Positions 34,638 to 44,135 of a stretch of 64,000 bases of DNA are shown one piece after another (the stretch's first letter is position 1; each line of letters begins with the position of its first letter). The notes beneath the pieces are model-generated. The model was not told the origin of the DNA and did not search any database. It saw nothing but the letters and a program-made list of their open reading frames with translations. The DNA is from Flavobacteriales bacterium (GTDB lineage Bacteria; Bacteroidota; Bacteroidia; JANQJC01), in assembly GCA_028281825.1 (NCBI GenBank), contig JANQJC010000124.1, positions 1 to 64,000 of the forward strand. The letters are read 5' to 3'. A program made the position numbers and the translations under genes.

Positions 34638-35672
34638 ATGACGTTTGACCAAATAATAAAGGACCTTAGGAATAAAATCTACCAGCCTGTTTATTTTCTG
34701 ACGGGTGATGAGCCTTATTACATAGATGAAATCTCAGATTATATTGAGAGCCATGTGCTGGAAGAGCATGAGCGCGACTTTAATCAAACCGTGTTATATG
34801 GCTTAGATACCAGCGTGGACCAGATATTGAGTGAGGCGCGCCGCTTCCCTATGATGACGGATTACCAGGTAGTGATTGTGAAAGAGGCACAAAACCTCAA
34901 AAACCTTATCCCAAAAGAGGTACCTGATAAAATTGAAGACAGCCCCTTACTTGCTTACTTAAGTAAACCTCAAAAGTCGACCATATTGGTCTTTTGCTAC
35001 AAATACAAGAACGTGGATAAACGTACTGCTGTTAGCAAGTTTTTGATGAAGCATTCCTTGTTTTTTCAATCAGCGAAAATGAGGGATTATCACGTACCTG
35101 AATGGGTGATTAACCATGTGAGGGAGAAAGGGTTTAGGATAAACCCTAAGACTGCGGCTTTGCTCACAGAATACCTGGGTGCTGACTTAAGTAAAATAGT
35201 GAACGAGGTTGAAAAGCTTACTATCAATCTACCCGAAGGTGCTGAAATTGACGCCCAGACAATAGAAAAGTATATTGGCATCAGTAAAGACTACAATATT
35301 TTTGAATTCCAGGATGCATTGGGTAAAAAAGATTTTCTTAAAGCATTAAAAATTGCCAATTATTTTGCTGCTAACCCCAAAGCCAACCCGCTACCCATGG
35401 TTATGGCAAACTTATATAGTTATTTCTCCAAGCTTCTGGTTTTTCACTTTCTGAAAGACAAGAGCGACCAAAAACTCATTGCTTCTGAACTGAAGGTACA
35501 CCCCTTTTTTGTGAAGGACTACCAGACAGCAGCCAAGCACTACCCCTACCCTAAGCTTAAAGTGATTTTTGATGGTATGCGAACGATGGATGTGCAATCA
35601 AAAGGTGTTGGTAATACGGGCACAGAGAATAGTGCCTTGATGCAGGAGTTTTTGTTTAAAGTGATGAATTGA
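34638..35672 (+). CDS. holA: DNA polymerase III subunit delta
   Basis: A 344-aa clamp-loader delta subunit. The N terminus has YFLTGDEPYYIDEISDYI (the HolA F-L-x-G-x-(E/D)-x-(Y/L) motif), an AAA+-like fold without a functional Walker A, and a helical C terminus (AIKIANYFAANPKANPLPMVMANLYSYFSKLL). It binds and opens the sliding clamp. It lies 3 bases after amn and 24 before the EVE gene. Confidence 0.93.
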   Translation: MTFDQIIKDLRNKIYQPVYFLTGDEPYYIDEISDYIESHVLEEHERDFNQTVLYGLDTSVDQILSEARRFPMMTDYQVVIVKEAQNLKNLIPKEVPDKIEDSPLLAYLSKPQKSTILVFCYKYKNVDKRTAVSKFLMKHSLFFQSAKMRDYHVPEWVINHVREKGFRINPKTAALLTEYLGADLSKIVNEVEKLTINLPEGAEIDAQTIEKYIGISKDYNIFEFQDALGKKDFLKALKIANYFAANPKANPLPMVMANLYSYFSKLLVFHFLKDKSDQKLIASELKVHPFFVKDYQTAAKHYPYPKLKVIFDGMRTMDVQSKGVGNTGTENSALMQEFLFKVMN

Positions 35673-35696
35673 TATTTTTAACCAAACCTAATTATT

Positions 35697-36107
35697 ATGA
35701 ACTATTGGCTAGTGAAATCAGAACCTTTTAAATACTCTTGGGAGCAAATGCTAAAAGATGGCCGCACCTTTTGGGACGGCGTGAGAAACTATGCTGCCCG
35801 TAACCACATGCGCGCAATGAAAGAAGGAGACATTGTATTATTCTACCACAGCAATGAGGGAAAAGAAATTGTAGGTATAACCAAGGTAGTGAAAGAAGCT
35901 TACCAGGACCATACTACAGATGGAGATTGGAGCATGGTGGATATTTCACCCATTGAGACACTCAAAAACCCAGTTACCCTGGCACAGATAAAAGCGGATG
36001 AAAGGTTGCAAAACATGTGGTTGGTAAAACAGGGACGGCTATCAGTAATGCCTGTGCAGAAAGAAGAGTACGACACTATTCTTGAACTTGCAGGGCAAGA
36101 CCAATAA
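35697..36107 (+). CDS. EVE domain protein
   Basis: A 136-aa single-domain protein with the EVE/PUA-like signature: N-terminal MNYWLVKSEP, FWDGVRNYAARNHMRAMKEGDIVLFYHS, and C-terminal LSVMPVQKEEYDTIL. EVE folds bind modified bases in RNA or DNA; the housekeeping form (thymocyte nuclear protein 1-like) is common in bacteria. It follows holA and sits 8 bases before the lipoprotein gene, so it may be part of a five-gene transcript. Confidence 0.92.
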   Translation: MNYWLVKSEPFKYSWEQMLKDGRTFWDGVRNYAARNHMRAMKEGDIVLFYHSNEGKEIVGITKVVKEAYQDHTTDGDWSMVDISPIETLKNPVTLAQIKADERLQNMWLVKQGRLSVMPVQKEEYDTILELAGQDQ

Positions 36108-36115
36108 CACCAGCC

Positions 36116-37009
36116 ATGCATACCAAACTACATGCTACCCTGATAATTTTGGGAGTGATTGCCTTTTCTTGCAATCAACCACCTTCTGAGTCAGAAGTTA
36201 TTGTAGAGGACACTATATCTATTCAGAAGGAATCTCAGGTAGAGATATTCTATGCCCACTCCAAAAAAGAGAACTATGTGGTTGGCATAGATACCAACCT
36301 TATTGAGAAATATGGTGGAGAAGAAATGAAAGCCATTGCATGGGGAGGACCCATGAAGATTTCTTTGGAGAATGGAACCTACTATGTGGAAGACATAGAA
36401 CAGGTAGTTAATTTTGATATTGATGAAGACTGTGGTGATAAGTATTACCGCTTTAAATTACCCATTGATACTGCAATTAAGTACCTGGAGAAAAGAAAAT
36501 ACAGCGATTCTTATTATTTTAATTGGAGTGCCATTTTTGATACCACAGCCAAAAGGTTTATAATAGAAGAAATATGGCACAGAGGTGAGAACAATAAAGT
36601 ACTGGCAGAAATTAAACACTTTAACATCTACTACGCTATGGAAGGCCTAGACAGCCTTCAAATACTTAACTTCTATCCAAAAAATGTGTTTGATGAAGAA
36701 ATAACAATAGAAAGTTGGGTAATTAATAATTCAAGTAATGCCATTGACCAAGCCAATGTTGATTTATCAGTATCAGAATACAAGGACAATAAGTCAGAGG
36801 AAGTCGTATCTCAAGCGAAATATAAAAACCTCAATTTATTAGTTGCACCCATTCCACCACATACTTTTCAAATCGTTAAAAAATCATTCAAAAACACATC
36901 ATACCAACCAGCTGCGGAAACTAAGCTTGTATACTTCAATACAGAGCAAGTGCTTAAAGACTACGGCTCCAACGGAAAGTTAGTGCCTTTAAACAAGCCC
37001 GTTAAGTAA
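36116..37009 (+). CDS. Hypothetical lipoprotein, 297 aa
   Basis: A lipoprotein signal peptide with the lipobox ending at Cys19 (VIAFSC) precedes an acidic linker and a beta-rich globular domain. No recognised family. The segments FYAHSKKENYVVGIDTN and YYRFKLPIDTAIKYLEKRKYSDSYYF resemble nothing I can name. It is followed after 20 bases by a second lipoprotein gene. Confidence 0.65.
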   Translation: MHTKLHATLIILGVIAFSCNQPPSESEVIVEDTISIQKESQVEIFYAHSKKENYVVGIDTNLIEKYGGEEMKAIAWGGPMKISLENGTYYVEDIEQVVNFDIDEDCGDKYYRFKLPIDTAIKYLEKRKYSDSYYFNWSAIFDTTAKRFIIEEIWHRGENNKVLAEIKHFNIYYAMEGLDSLQILNFYPKNVFDEEITIESWVINNSSNAIDQANVDLSVSEYKDNKSEEVVSQAKYKNLNLLVAPIPPHTFQIVKKSFKNTSYQPAAETKLVYFNTEQVLKDYGSNGKLVPLNKPVK

Positions 37010-37029
37010 TCTACATTACATTTGATAAT

Positions 37030-37551
37030 ATGAATAAGAAGCCTGCTGTTTACTTGTTTTTGTTTTTATTGGTTATTGCTTTTTCTGGCTGCCCCATGGC
37101 TACTGACCACCCACTTGGTTACCCCGGTAAGGAAAAAATAGACAAGAGACTTATCGGAACTTGGGAGGCTATAGCTGACCCTGCTAATTTGGCTATAACT
37201 AAAGTGAAAATTAGCCAAAAAGATGAGTACAGCTACGATGTGAAGGTCATAGGTAAAGGAGAGCTATTCTCTGAAGAAACTGTAGTTTTCACAGGATGGG
37301 TAACCGAGTTGGATAAACACCAGTTTATCTATTTTAAGCCTGAGAATGGTGGGAAGGTAAGGTACTACCTATATTGTTACAAAATGGGTAAAAAAAAGCA
37401 TGACGACTTTTTTAGCTATGATGTAGGGCTCCTGCACAATGGTGTTGAAAAACTCTATGATACTGAAGAGTTTAGAAAAGAAGTAAGCGCCTCTCTTAAA
37501 ATTTCTAATTGTCTCACTGACGAGACATTATGGCGAAGAGTTAAACAATAA
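37030..37551 (+). CDS. Hypothetical lipoprotein, 173 aa
   Basis: The signal peptide ends in a lipobox with Cys21 (IAFSGC), followed by a mostly beta domain that begins KRLIGTWEAIAD, as in lipocalin-like folds in which a Gly-x-Trp opens the barrel. The lipocalin idea is inference from that motif and the size. It is the last gene of the run and is convergent with the sugar aminotransferase gene, with 2 bases between the stop codons. Confidence 0.65.
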   Translation: MNKKPAVYLFLFLLVIAFSGCPMATDHPLGYPGKEKIDKRLIGTWEAIADPANLAITKVKISQKDEYSYDVKVIGKGELFSEETVVFTGWVTELDKHQFIYFKPENGGKVRYYLYCYKMGKKKHDDFFSYDVGLLHNGVEKLYDTEEFRKEVSASLKISNCLTDETLWRRVKQ

Positions 37552-37553
37552 CT

Positions 37554-38684
37554 CTATTTACAAAAATCCTCGATTTTTTCACAAACATAAGTTATCTCTT
37601 CTTCTGTAAGCTGATAATAGGAAGGTAATCTTAATAAGCGATTAGAAAATCTATCAGAATTAGGCAGTGGCCTACCATCATGTTTATCTTTATAGTAAGG
37701 ACTGGCGTGTAAGCTCAAGTAATGGAATACTGCCATTACACCTTGCCCTTTTAGGTGTTCTATCAACCTTTGCCTGTCATCCAAACTTTTGCAAACTATG
37801 TAGAAAAAATGGCCATTGTTGGTTGCGTATTCAGGCACATGGGGCAATTCAAAATGTTCCCTTAGGTGGCTTAAACGGTCATAGTATTGATTCCATATCC
37901 AAACCCGCTTTTGCTGAATGGCCTCTAAATTTTCGAGTTGTGCCCACAAAAAAGCTGAAGTGATTTCAGATGGAAGAAAAGATGACCCAATGCCTATCCA
38001 GTTATATTTATCAATCTCTCCACGGAAATAAGCTGCTCGATTAGTACCTTTTTCCCATAGTATTTCGGTTTTGGCTATATCCTTTTCATCTCTTACCACT
38101 AGCATACCTCCCTCACCAGCTATGATGTTTTTGGTCTCGTGAAAAGAAAAGGTGCCAAAGTTGCCTATGCCGCCGAGTGGTTTCCCCTTGTAAAAACTAT
38201 CAATTGCCTGGGCAGCATCTTCCACCACATAAAGGTTATGCTTTGATGCAAGCTCCATTACTTTATCCATATCCACAGCCATACCGGCATAATGCATTAC
38301 CACAATAGCTTTTGTTTTGGGAGTAATTAGCGCTTCTATTGAGTTGGGATCCAAATTAGGGTGGTTGCCGCAACTATCCACAAAAATAATTTTAGCACCT
38401 CTGAGCACAAAAGCATTGGCTGTGCTCACGAAAGTATATGAAGGCATAATTATCTCATCACCAGACTTAATTTCCATTAATAAGGCTGACATTTCCAGGG
38501 CATCGGTGCAAGAGGTTGTTAAAAAGGTTTTTCTGAAACTGTATTTTTCCTCGAACCACTTTTGGCATCTGGCAGTAAAAACACCATTCCCAGAAATCTT
38601 CCCTGAATTAACTGCTTGTTCAATATAATCCAATTCGTTGCCTATGATGAAAGGTTTATTGAACTTGATTTTATACTCCTGCAT
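37554..38684 (-). CDS. rffA: dTDP-4-amino-4,6-dideoxygalactose transaminase
   Basis: A 376-aa PLP enzyme of the DegT/DnrJ/EryC1 family, closest in motifs to RffA/WecE: FNKPFIIGNELDYI at the N terminus, TTSCTDALEM, VVEDAAQAIDSFYKGKPLGGIGNFGTFSFHETKN with the PLP-binding Lys near 182, and GIGSSFLPSEITSAFLWAQLE. The enzyme makes dTDP-Fuc4N from dTDP-4-keto-6-deoxyglucose. The sugar is presumably used in surface glycan, since glycosyltransferase-like genes lie upstream on the same strand. No dTDP-glucose synthesis genes are in the window. Confidence 0.88.
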   Translation of the reverse strand: MQEYKIKFNKPFIIGNELDYIEQAVNSGKISGNGVFTARCQKWFEEKYSFRKTFLTTSCTDALEMSALLMEIKSGDEIIMPSYTFVSTANAFVLRGAKIIFVDSCGNHPNLDPNSIEALITPKTKAIVVMHYAGMAVDMDKVMELASKHNLYVVEDAAQAIDSFYKGKPLGGIGNFGTFSFHETKNIIAGEGGMLVVRDEKDIAKTEILWEKGTNRAAYFRGEIDKYNWIGIGSSFLPSEITSAFLWAQLENLEAIQQKRVWIWNQYYDRLSHLREHFELPHVPEYATNNGHFFYIVCKSLDDRQRLIEHLKGQGVMAVFHYLSLHASPYYKDKHDGRPLPNSDRFSNRLLRLPSYYQLTEEEITYVCEKIEDFCK

Positions 38685-38748
38685 ATAGGCAAAGATAAAA
38701 TCTAAATGTGATTATTCATTTAAAAATGAGCATACTGACTTTCTGGGC

Positions 38749-40344
38749 TTACCAGTTGATATAGTAAACCAAGGTATGTATACCAGTGAGCAGAAAAACG
38801 AGGCCACCTGATATAGATAATACCCAGCCTGCCGTCTTACTTTTCTCAAACACCTGATGTAGTGAATAAATTCCACCCAGCAGAAGAAATGGGTAGGCAT
38901 AAGTAAGATGCCGATGATCCGCCATACCATATACTACACTGAACATAACAGACACAAACAGTGGGATAAACAACATGATAAGAAGTACAAAATTTTTCCT
39001 AAAAAGCCTTTTTCCAAAAACCACCAATAGGATTAAAATCATAGCAAAGCAGAAGTACTGCACAAAATAATTTATCCCACTGCCAATAAAGGAGTAAAGA
39101 ATGTTGGACGGAAACCTCATGGAACGATATGACATGTCGAACTTCTGCTCAATGAAATTGTGGAATATCTTTAGTTTATTCCCTATGTAGTATTTGAATG
39201 GATACCGTTCCCTGACTTCATTAGTTAGGCCTGATATCCTGGCAATATTTACTTCTTGAAGCTGGAGTCTATCTTCTATTGGAATGCTCCTGTCTAAACA
39301 AGTGTTGTAATCTGACTTGATTGTTTGCACCAAATCCATCAACTCTTGATCTTCTTTAATCCAATCAGGTAAAAGTTCATTACCTAAAGGATTGATACCT
39401 TTTGCGAAAAAGGAGTCGGGCAAAATCCAGGCACTTAGGCTGGTTTTCTCCCAAAAAAGCCAATTCTCTCCTGATTTAATTACAAAGTTATTCCACTCCT
39501 GAAAGGTCTTGTTTAAGCTTTTTGCATAGTGCGTTGATGTTTCCAATAAGATAAACTCTTCTGTATTCTTGTAGTTTCTTACTACCCAGAGACTTTCTAT
39601 TACTATAATTGGAGCTATGAACAAAAGCAGCTTTACTTTCCCTTGAGGCCTACCAAGGGTTTTGTATATCATGTAAACTGTAATAAGTCCAAAAAAAGGT
39701 ATGAAAAACGGGCGCATAAAAATGGCCATCATCATATTAAAACCCATTAACAAAAACATCCAGGGAGAAACCGTTCCCTTTTTTGTGGTAACGTATGCAA
39801 AGTGTAACGCTATGATGAGCAGAGAAATAGATAAGCTTTCGGACATGATGTAAAAGGCATACTTACTGACATAGACTGATAGCAGATAAACAGACAAGAA
39901 AGCAGCAAAAGCTAATTTACTCTTGGTCAGCATATAGACCAGGTGTGCTAGAAAATAGGCAGCAATCGCAGAAAATATTAATTGAATTAGCACAATGAAG
40001 TTCATGCCGCCATCAATGCCAAGTACTTGAAGGGCAGGAAACAGCAGTACAGCATAACCAGGCATCCTGAAAGCAAACTCTTTTTGTAGATTTGCATTGG
40101 GGTCTTTATCCCATTCAATATCCCTTATTGCATCCGGATAAATATGGCGCCTCCAGAGCCAGTAACCTTTATCCCTCATCAAGTTGTAGGCCAACTTGAA
40201 GTAATATTCTGAATCACCAGAACCAACGTAATAGCCTCTTTGGGGATTAAGACCAGAAAGTAAAAAGTAGCCTTGCACCAGCTTGAACACAAAGCAAAAT
40301 ACTATCCACATCTTCCAGTTGGAAGGCCTCAAAAATTCCCTCAT
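38749..40344 (-). CDS. GT-C-type membrane glycosyltransferase (PMT-like)
   Basis: A 531-aa integral membrane protein with about eleven helices. The first periplasmic loop contains GDSEYYFKLAYNLMRDKGYW and then FAFRMPGYAVLLFPAL, the acidic motif plus RxPGYP-like motif seen in PMT/ArnT-type (GT39/GT-C) transferases that use polyprenyl-linked sugars. It lies upstream of rffA and 74 bases downstream of a methyltransferase gene, all on the minus strand. The sugar donor and acceptor cannot be inferred. Confidence 0.7.
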   Translation of the reverse strand: MREFLRPSNWKMWIVFCFVFKLVQGYFLLSGLNPQRGYYVGSGDSEYYFKLAYNLMRDKGYWLWRRHIYPDAIRDIEWDKDPNANLQKEFAFRMPGYAVLLFPALQVLGIDGGMNFIVLIQLIFSAIAAYFLAHLVYMLTKSKLAFAAFLSVYLLSVYVSKYAFYIMSESLSISLLIIALHFAYVTTKKGTVSPWMFLLMGFNMMMAIFMRPFFIPFFGLITVYMIYKTLGRPQGKVKLLLFIAPIIVIESLWVVRNYKNTEEFILLETSTHYAKSLNKTFQEWNNFVIKSGENWLFWEKTSLSAWILPDSFFAKGINPLGNELLPDWIKEDQELMDLVQTIKSDYNTCLDRSIPIEDRLQLQEVNIARISGLTNEVRERYPFKYYIGNKLKIFHNFIEQKFDMSYRSMRFPSNILYSFIGSGINYFVQYFCFAMILILLVVFGKRLFRKNFVLLIMLFIPLFVSVMFSVVYGMADHRHLTYAYPFLLLGGIYSLHQVFEKSKTAGWVLSISGGLVFLLTGIHTLVYYINW

Positions 40345-40418
40345 TATCTAGGAGTTCTGCTGGTAAATAGGTTTAAAGATGGATAAAATTAATAAAGTTT
40401 GGACAAAATGTAAACTCA

Positions 40419-41228
40419 TTATACTTCGAATACGGCGACTAAGCTCCCACCGAAAGGGAGCTCCAATCTCTTGAGAATAGAGAGTTCAATCTTGCATAAA
40501 AAATTCATTATAGCACCCACTGCTCCCAGGGAAGTGTGCTGCTCTTTTTCTGATGCCATTAACTCTTCATCACTTCTCCTTCTTCCAAACTTATAGGGCA
40601 ATACCCGCACCAATAAAGTCAACGGCCACAAAAAAGAAAAGAAATAAGATACATAGTCTAGTTTCAACCCTGATGATTGGGCTAAGTTCTTGAGCATTGT
40701 CTTTGTGTACCTTCTATGATGACGAGCATAATCATCCATTTCAGACCACAGCCAGTTGTATGCCGGAGTCGTGATAACTATAGTATCCCCTTTTTTGAGT
40801 TTAGCTTTAATTTCCTTCATAAAAGCCGTATCATCTTCAATATGTTCTATTACATCAAAAAGACCAACGGTTCCAGCATTAAAACCTTCAAAATCAAATT
40901 CCTGAAACAGGCAATTGTATACTTTTTGCACCCCCCTGTTTTTAGCTGCCAGGCAACCTTCGTAGCCAGGTTCTATGAGTGCAATATCTATCTCCGAAAA
41001 GTTTCTTTGCAAAAACATGGCTTGCAAGCCATTTCCACCTCCCACATCGGCTATATTATTGCCCGACGCACCCACTTTTTTTATGGCATTGATGATAACG
41101 TTATTCCTGTGGTGAAACCAAAAGCTCCGCTCTTCAAATTTCAGATAGTCGGCATTACCTTTTTCTGGGTAGTCCAGTTGATAGTTTTTACCTGTAGTGT
41201 ATATGCCTGCGGTATCCTGTTGAAGCAT
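40419..41228 (-). CDS. Class I SAM-dependent methyltransferase
   Basis: A 269-aa methyltransferase with the SAM-binding motif I (NIADVGGGNGLQAMF), motif II (IALIEPG), FDVIEHIEDD and TPAYNWLWSEMDDYARHHRRY, which is characteristic of UbiG/COQ3-like methyltransferases found in sugar clusters. C-terminal hydrophobic segment (YFFSFLWPLTLLVRVL) suggests membrane association. Cotranscription with the GT-C genes on both sides suggests methylation of glycan or lipid. Confidence 0.85.
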   Translation of the reverse strand: MLQQDTAGIYTTGKNYQLDYPEKGNADYLKFEERSFWFHHRNNVIINAIKKVGASGNNIADVGGGNGLQAMFLQRNFSEIDIALIEPGYEGCLAAKNRGVQKVYNCLFQEFDFEGFNAGTVGLFDVIEHIEDDTAFMKEIKAKLKKGDTIVITTPAYNWLWSEMDDYARHHRRYTKTMLKNLAQSSGLKLDYVSYFFSFLWPLTLLVRVLPYKFGRRRSDEELMASEKEQHTSLGAVGAIMNFLCKIELSILKRLELPFGGSLVAVFEV

Positions 41229-41243
41229 GGGACTAATATAACC

Positions 41244-42485
41244 TTATTCTGATTGATTGTAGAGCACCATACTCAATGCCTTTTCATCAAAAACCTCGTT
41301 GGCAATTTCTAGTAGTTGAGAGCTGGTTAAAGCATCTACTTCTTTATGAATGTCTCTTAGTGACTTCACTTCATTAAAAATCAGGAAGCTTTTACCATAA
41401 CCTATCAGCTTGTTGTTGTTGCTCTCGTAACTGATAGCCTGATAACCCATTAGCTGCAACTTGGCCTTGTGCAACTGCAAAGTCCCTAATTTCTTCTCTC
41501 TTAGTTTTTTTAATTCAGTCTTTACCAGCTTAATGGTCCTATTCAAGTATTTTTGGTCAGTACCCAAATAGATGAGAAACAAACCTGTATCAGAATAGGC
41601 TGAATAGTGTGACTCCAAATTATAGGTTATACCGTGCTTCTCCCTGATGTTTAGATTAAGCCTTGAATTCATGCCAGGGCCACCAAGCAAGTTATTCAGC
41701 AAGCGCAAACCCAGGCGCCTTTTATCCTTCAGTGAGTATGCTTCATTACCCAATATAACGTGAGCCTGATAGGTATTCCTCTTAATGACTTTTGTCTCAG
41801 GCTTGTATCCCGTAAATGGCAACCTTGGCGGCCTGCCATTAGAGGCTGGTATATGGCCCAGATATTTTTCACTCAAGACGAGAAATCGCTTAGCTGAGAG
41901 CTTACCTACTGAGCAAAACACCATTTGGTCGGTAGTATAATTCCTACTAATGAAATCCAATACCATACGCTTGTTGAAAGTCTTCAGCTTATCTGGTTCA
42001 CCCAGTATGTTCTTACCCAGCGAATGTCCTTTGTACACCAACTCTTCAAAGTCGTCAAATATCTGTTCAGAAGGAGAATCCAAATAAGAATTTATTTCAT
42101 CTATTATTACTTCCTTCTCCTTTCTCAACTCCTTTTCAGGAAAAATAGAATTAAAAGTAATGTCGCTTATCAATTCAATGGCTCGAGCATAGAACTCCCT
42201 TAAAAAAGTTCCATAGATAAAGGTCTCTTCTTTGGTGGTATAGGCATTCAACTCCCCACCTACATCCTCTAGCCTGCTCAATATATGATAAGCTCGCCTG
42301 TTTTTGGTTCCTTTAAATAGCACATGCTCAATAAAGTGGGCCATTCCTGCTTCTTGCTCATTCTCATCGCGAGAACCTACATTAATAATAAGCCCACAAT
42401 GCGCCACTTCAGCATCCACCTGTTTGTGCACCAGGCGAATACCGTTAGGCAAGGTGTGATAGAAATAATCTCTCTCTGTAGACAC
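41244..42485 (-). CDS. M16-family zinc peptidase
   Basis: A 413-aa peptidase of the insulinase/processing-peptidase family. Zinc-binding inverted motif H50-F-I-E-H54 (MAHFIEHVLFKGT) with the third ligand in EINSYLDSPSE, and an R/Y pair near the C terminus in the usual form (GGPGMNSRLNLNIREKHGITYN). No signal peptide, so cytoplasmic. It is set inside a glycan cluster, 16 bases upstream of the methyltransferase. Confidence 0.92.
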   Translation of the reverse strand: MSTERDYFYHTLPNGIRLVHKQVDAEVAHCGLIINVGSRDENEQEAGMAHFIEHVLFKGTKNRRAYHILSRLEDVGGELNAYTTKEETFIYGTFLREFYARAIELISDITFNSIFPEKELRKEKEVIIDEINSYLDSPSEQIFDDFEELVYKGHSLGKNILGEPDKLKTFNKRMVLDFISRNYTTDQMVFCSVGKLSAKRFLVLSEKYLGHIPASNGRPPRLPFTGYKPETKVIKRNTYQAHVILGNEAYSLKDKRRLGLRLLNNLLGGPGMNSRLNLNIREKHGITYNLESHYSAYSDTGLFLIYLGTDQKYLNRTIKLVKTELKKLREKKLGTLQLHKAKLQLMGYQAISYESNNNKLIGYGKSFLIFNEVKSLRDIHKEVDALTSSQLLEIANEVFDEKALSMVLYNQSE

Positions 42486-42529
42486 TGTTCAGCTATTAGG
42501 CGCGCAAAGGTAATAAAAGAGTAGCCTGT

Positions 42530-44047
42530 TTAATTAGATGGGCTTTCCTGTAATGATTCTTTTTGCAGCAGTAGCAAACCGGCGATGACTAAAAATGGCA
42601 TAGCAGGGATACGATACCTTACTATACTTCCTAGCACAGGAGTGGTGAAACCGGTCAAGAGATAAACAACCAATACAAAACTGAGGCAAAATATCAGCCA
42701 CTTTTTGTTTACCGATTGCCATCTACCTCTTATGAAGGCATAAAGGATGAAAAGAAGTATTGCGAAGTTCTCAAGACCTGCAAATAGTGTAAATGGCTGT
42801 AAACTCTCCAATGGCCAAGGGCGGAAGAAGGCATTGTAAAAAGCCCTGGGTAGCGCCTTTACAAAACTCAGTACATTAGGTTCTAGCTCCCCTGTGTGTA
42901 TACTACTGCCTGTTTTACCGTAATCTTTAATCACATGAAAAGTGATATCATCGGCGTATACCATGAGCCTTTTTTCTGTAATCAAACTATCCTTTACTGA
43001 CCAACACTCGGTCACCCCGCTTATTTCAGCGATTTGGCTTGAACGGTCATACTCAATTTGGTCATAATATTGAGACTCAATGTAAAAGGTATCCCTTTTC
43101 AAGCCTTCAATACTCTCTAAATAAACACCACCTTTTACCAAGAGGTTAAAGTCCTTTTGCTTGGCAGACAATAGTTGCAATGGATTAGGTACTGGCAACA
43201 AATGATGGGCACCCAAGCCTATTACCAAACACACTAGCATGGTGATTGTGTATTTAAAAACAGGTTTCCTCTCATTAGAAAACCTCAGCCACAGGTTAGC
43301 AATAAGGGCTGGTATTATTGCCCCTAAGATGTAAAACTTAGTAAAAGCTATTAATGCGACTGAAAACGCTATCCACAATACACTGAAAATAGGCGAGCCT
43401 TGCTTGTCCAATGCCCTGTGAAAGAAGTATATGAGAAATCCCAAACCAAAGAAAAGAATGCCTTCTTTCAGCACACCAGAACCCCAAAACAAAACAGAAG
43501 GCAGCAAGAAGACAGCAGCAAACAACAACTTACTTTTGTCTTTTACTATTGGCTCAAAGGTTTTGTAAATAGCTGTAAGCCCCAGCAGTGAGATAAAGCA
43601 CATGAAGACTGAATGCACATTGTAGTAACCAAAAGAGAGTAACCGAACTGCCGCATTGAAACGAATGATAGTGTGGCTATCGTTATATAGATTGCTATCA
43701 TACTCACGAAACCAGTTGTTCATTTGGTCATAGTACTGGTTGAAATATTCTCCATCGTTTTGAAAACCAAAAAGCATCTTGAAGTAATCTACAGGATGTG
43801 CTTTCAAGGCATCGTACATGGGTTTGCTATCATCAAAATACTTGTAGATGTCGGCAGTAAACCTATCTGTGTAATAGAAAGTATAGATAGCCCAAAGCAC
43901 CACCCCAAAGAGCATCTTTAATACAAACACTCCTTGAAACCACCTAACAGGAATGGCACTTGTTTTGAAAAATGAAATACGGGAAATAAGAAAAAGAAAT
44001 ACGGCTGCCCAGGCAACGCTTAAAGATATTTCGAGCAGTAGGTCCAC
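42530..44047 (-). CDS. Polytopic membrane protein, glycan-cluster type
   Basis: A 505-aa protein with about nine or ten membrane helices and a periplasmic domain inserted near residues 295-375. Acidic first-loop segment FTADIYKYFDDSKPMY and the position before a GT-C gene suggest a GT-C-type transferase or polymerase; no catalytic motif is certain. The start is immediately before the first membrane helix. A perfect -7 motif ends 5 bases before the ATG (see 44053), so the transcript may be leaderless. Confidence 0.6.
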   Translation of the reverse strand: MDLLLEISLSVAWAAVFLFLISRISFFKTSAIPVRWFQGVFVLKMLFGVVLWAIYTFYYTDRFTADIYKYFDDSKPMYDALKAHPVDYFKMLFGFQNDGEYFNQYYDQMNNWFREYDSNLYNDSHTIIRFNAAVRLLSFGYYNVHSVFMCFISLLGLTAIYKTFEPIVKDKSKLLFAAVFLLPSVLFWGSGVLKEGILFFGLGFLIYFFHRALDKQGSPIFSVLWIAFSVALIAFTKFYILGAIIPALIANLWLRFSNERKPVFKYTITMLVCLVIGLGAHHLLPVPNPLQLLSAKQKDFNLLVKGGVYLESIEGLKRDTFYIESQYYDQIEYDRSSQIAEISGVTECWSVKDSLITEKRLMVYADDITFHVIKDYGKTGSSIHTGELEPNVLSFVKALPRAFYNAFFRPWPLESLQPFTLFAGLENFAILLFILYAFIRGRWQSVNKKWLIFCLSFVLVVYLLTGFTTPVLGSIVRYRIPAMPFLVIAGLLLLQKESLQESPSN

Positions 44048-44052
44048 TCAGC

Positions 44053-44060
44053 CAAAGATA
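44053..44060 (-). promoter_or_regulatory. -7 element (TATCTTTG) before the membrane protein at 42530
   Basis: On the minus strand TATCTTTG matches TAnnTTTG exactly. It ends 5 bases before the start codon at 44047, so transcription would start at or within a base or two of the ATG. No -33 TTTG at the usual distance. Confidence 0.35.
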
Positions 44061-44135
44061 GTTTTTGTTCTATTAGTTAAATCTCCACAATAAAATAATC
44101 TAAAAACTTGTTAGTGTACTATCAAAACACTCATT

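Noticed and set aside
36116-37551. Novel defence or toxin-immunity pair linked to the EVE gene
   Set aside because: Both proteins are ordinary lipoproteins; the EVE gene is the housekeeping form following holA, and no nuclease or modification enzyme is near.
38749-44047. Complete O-antigen or capsule biosynthesis locus
   Set aside because: No nucleotide-sugar synthesis set, flippase or ABC exporter is present; only scattered glycan genes can be supported.
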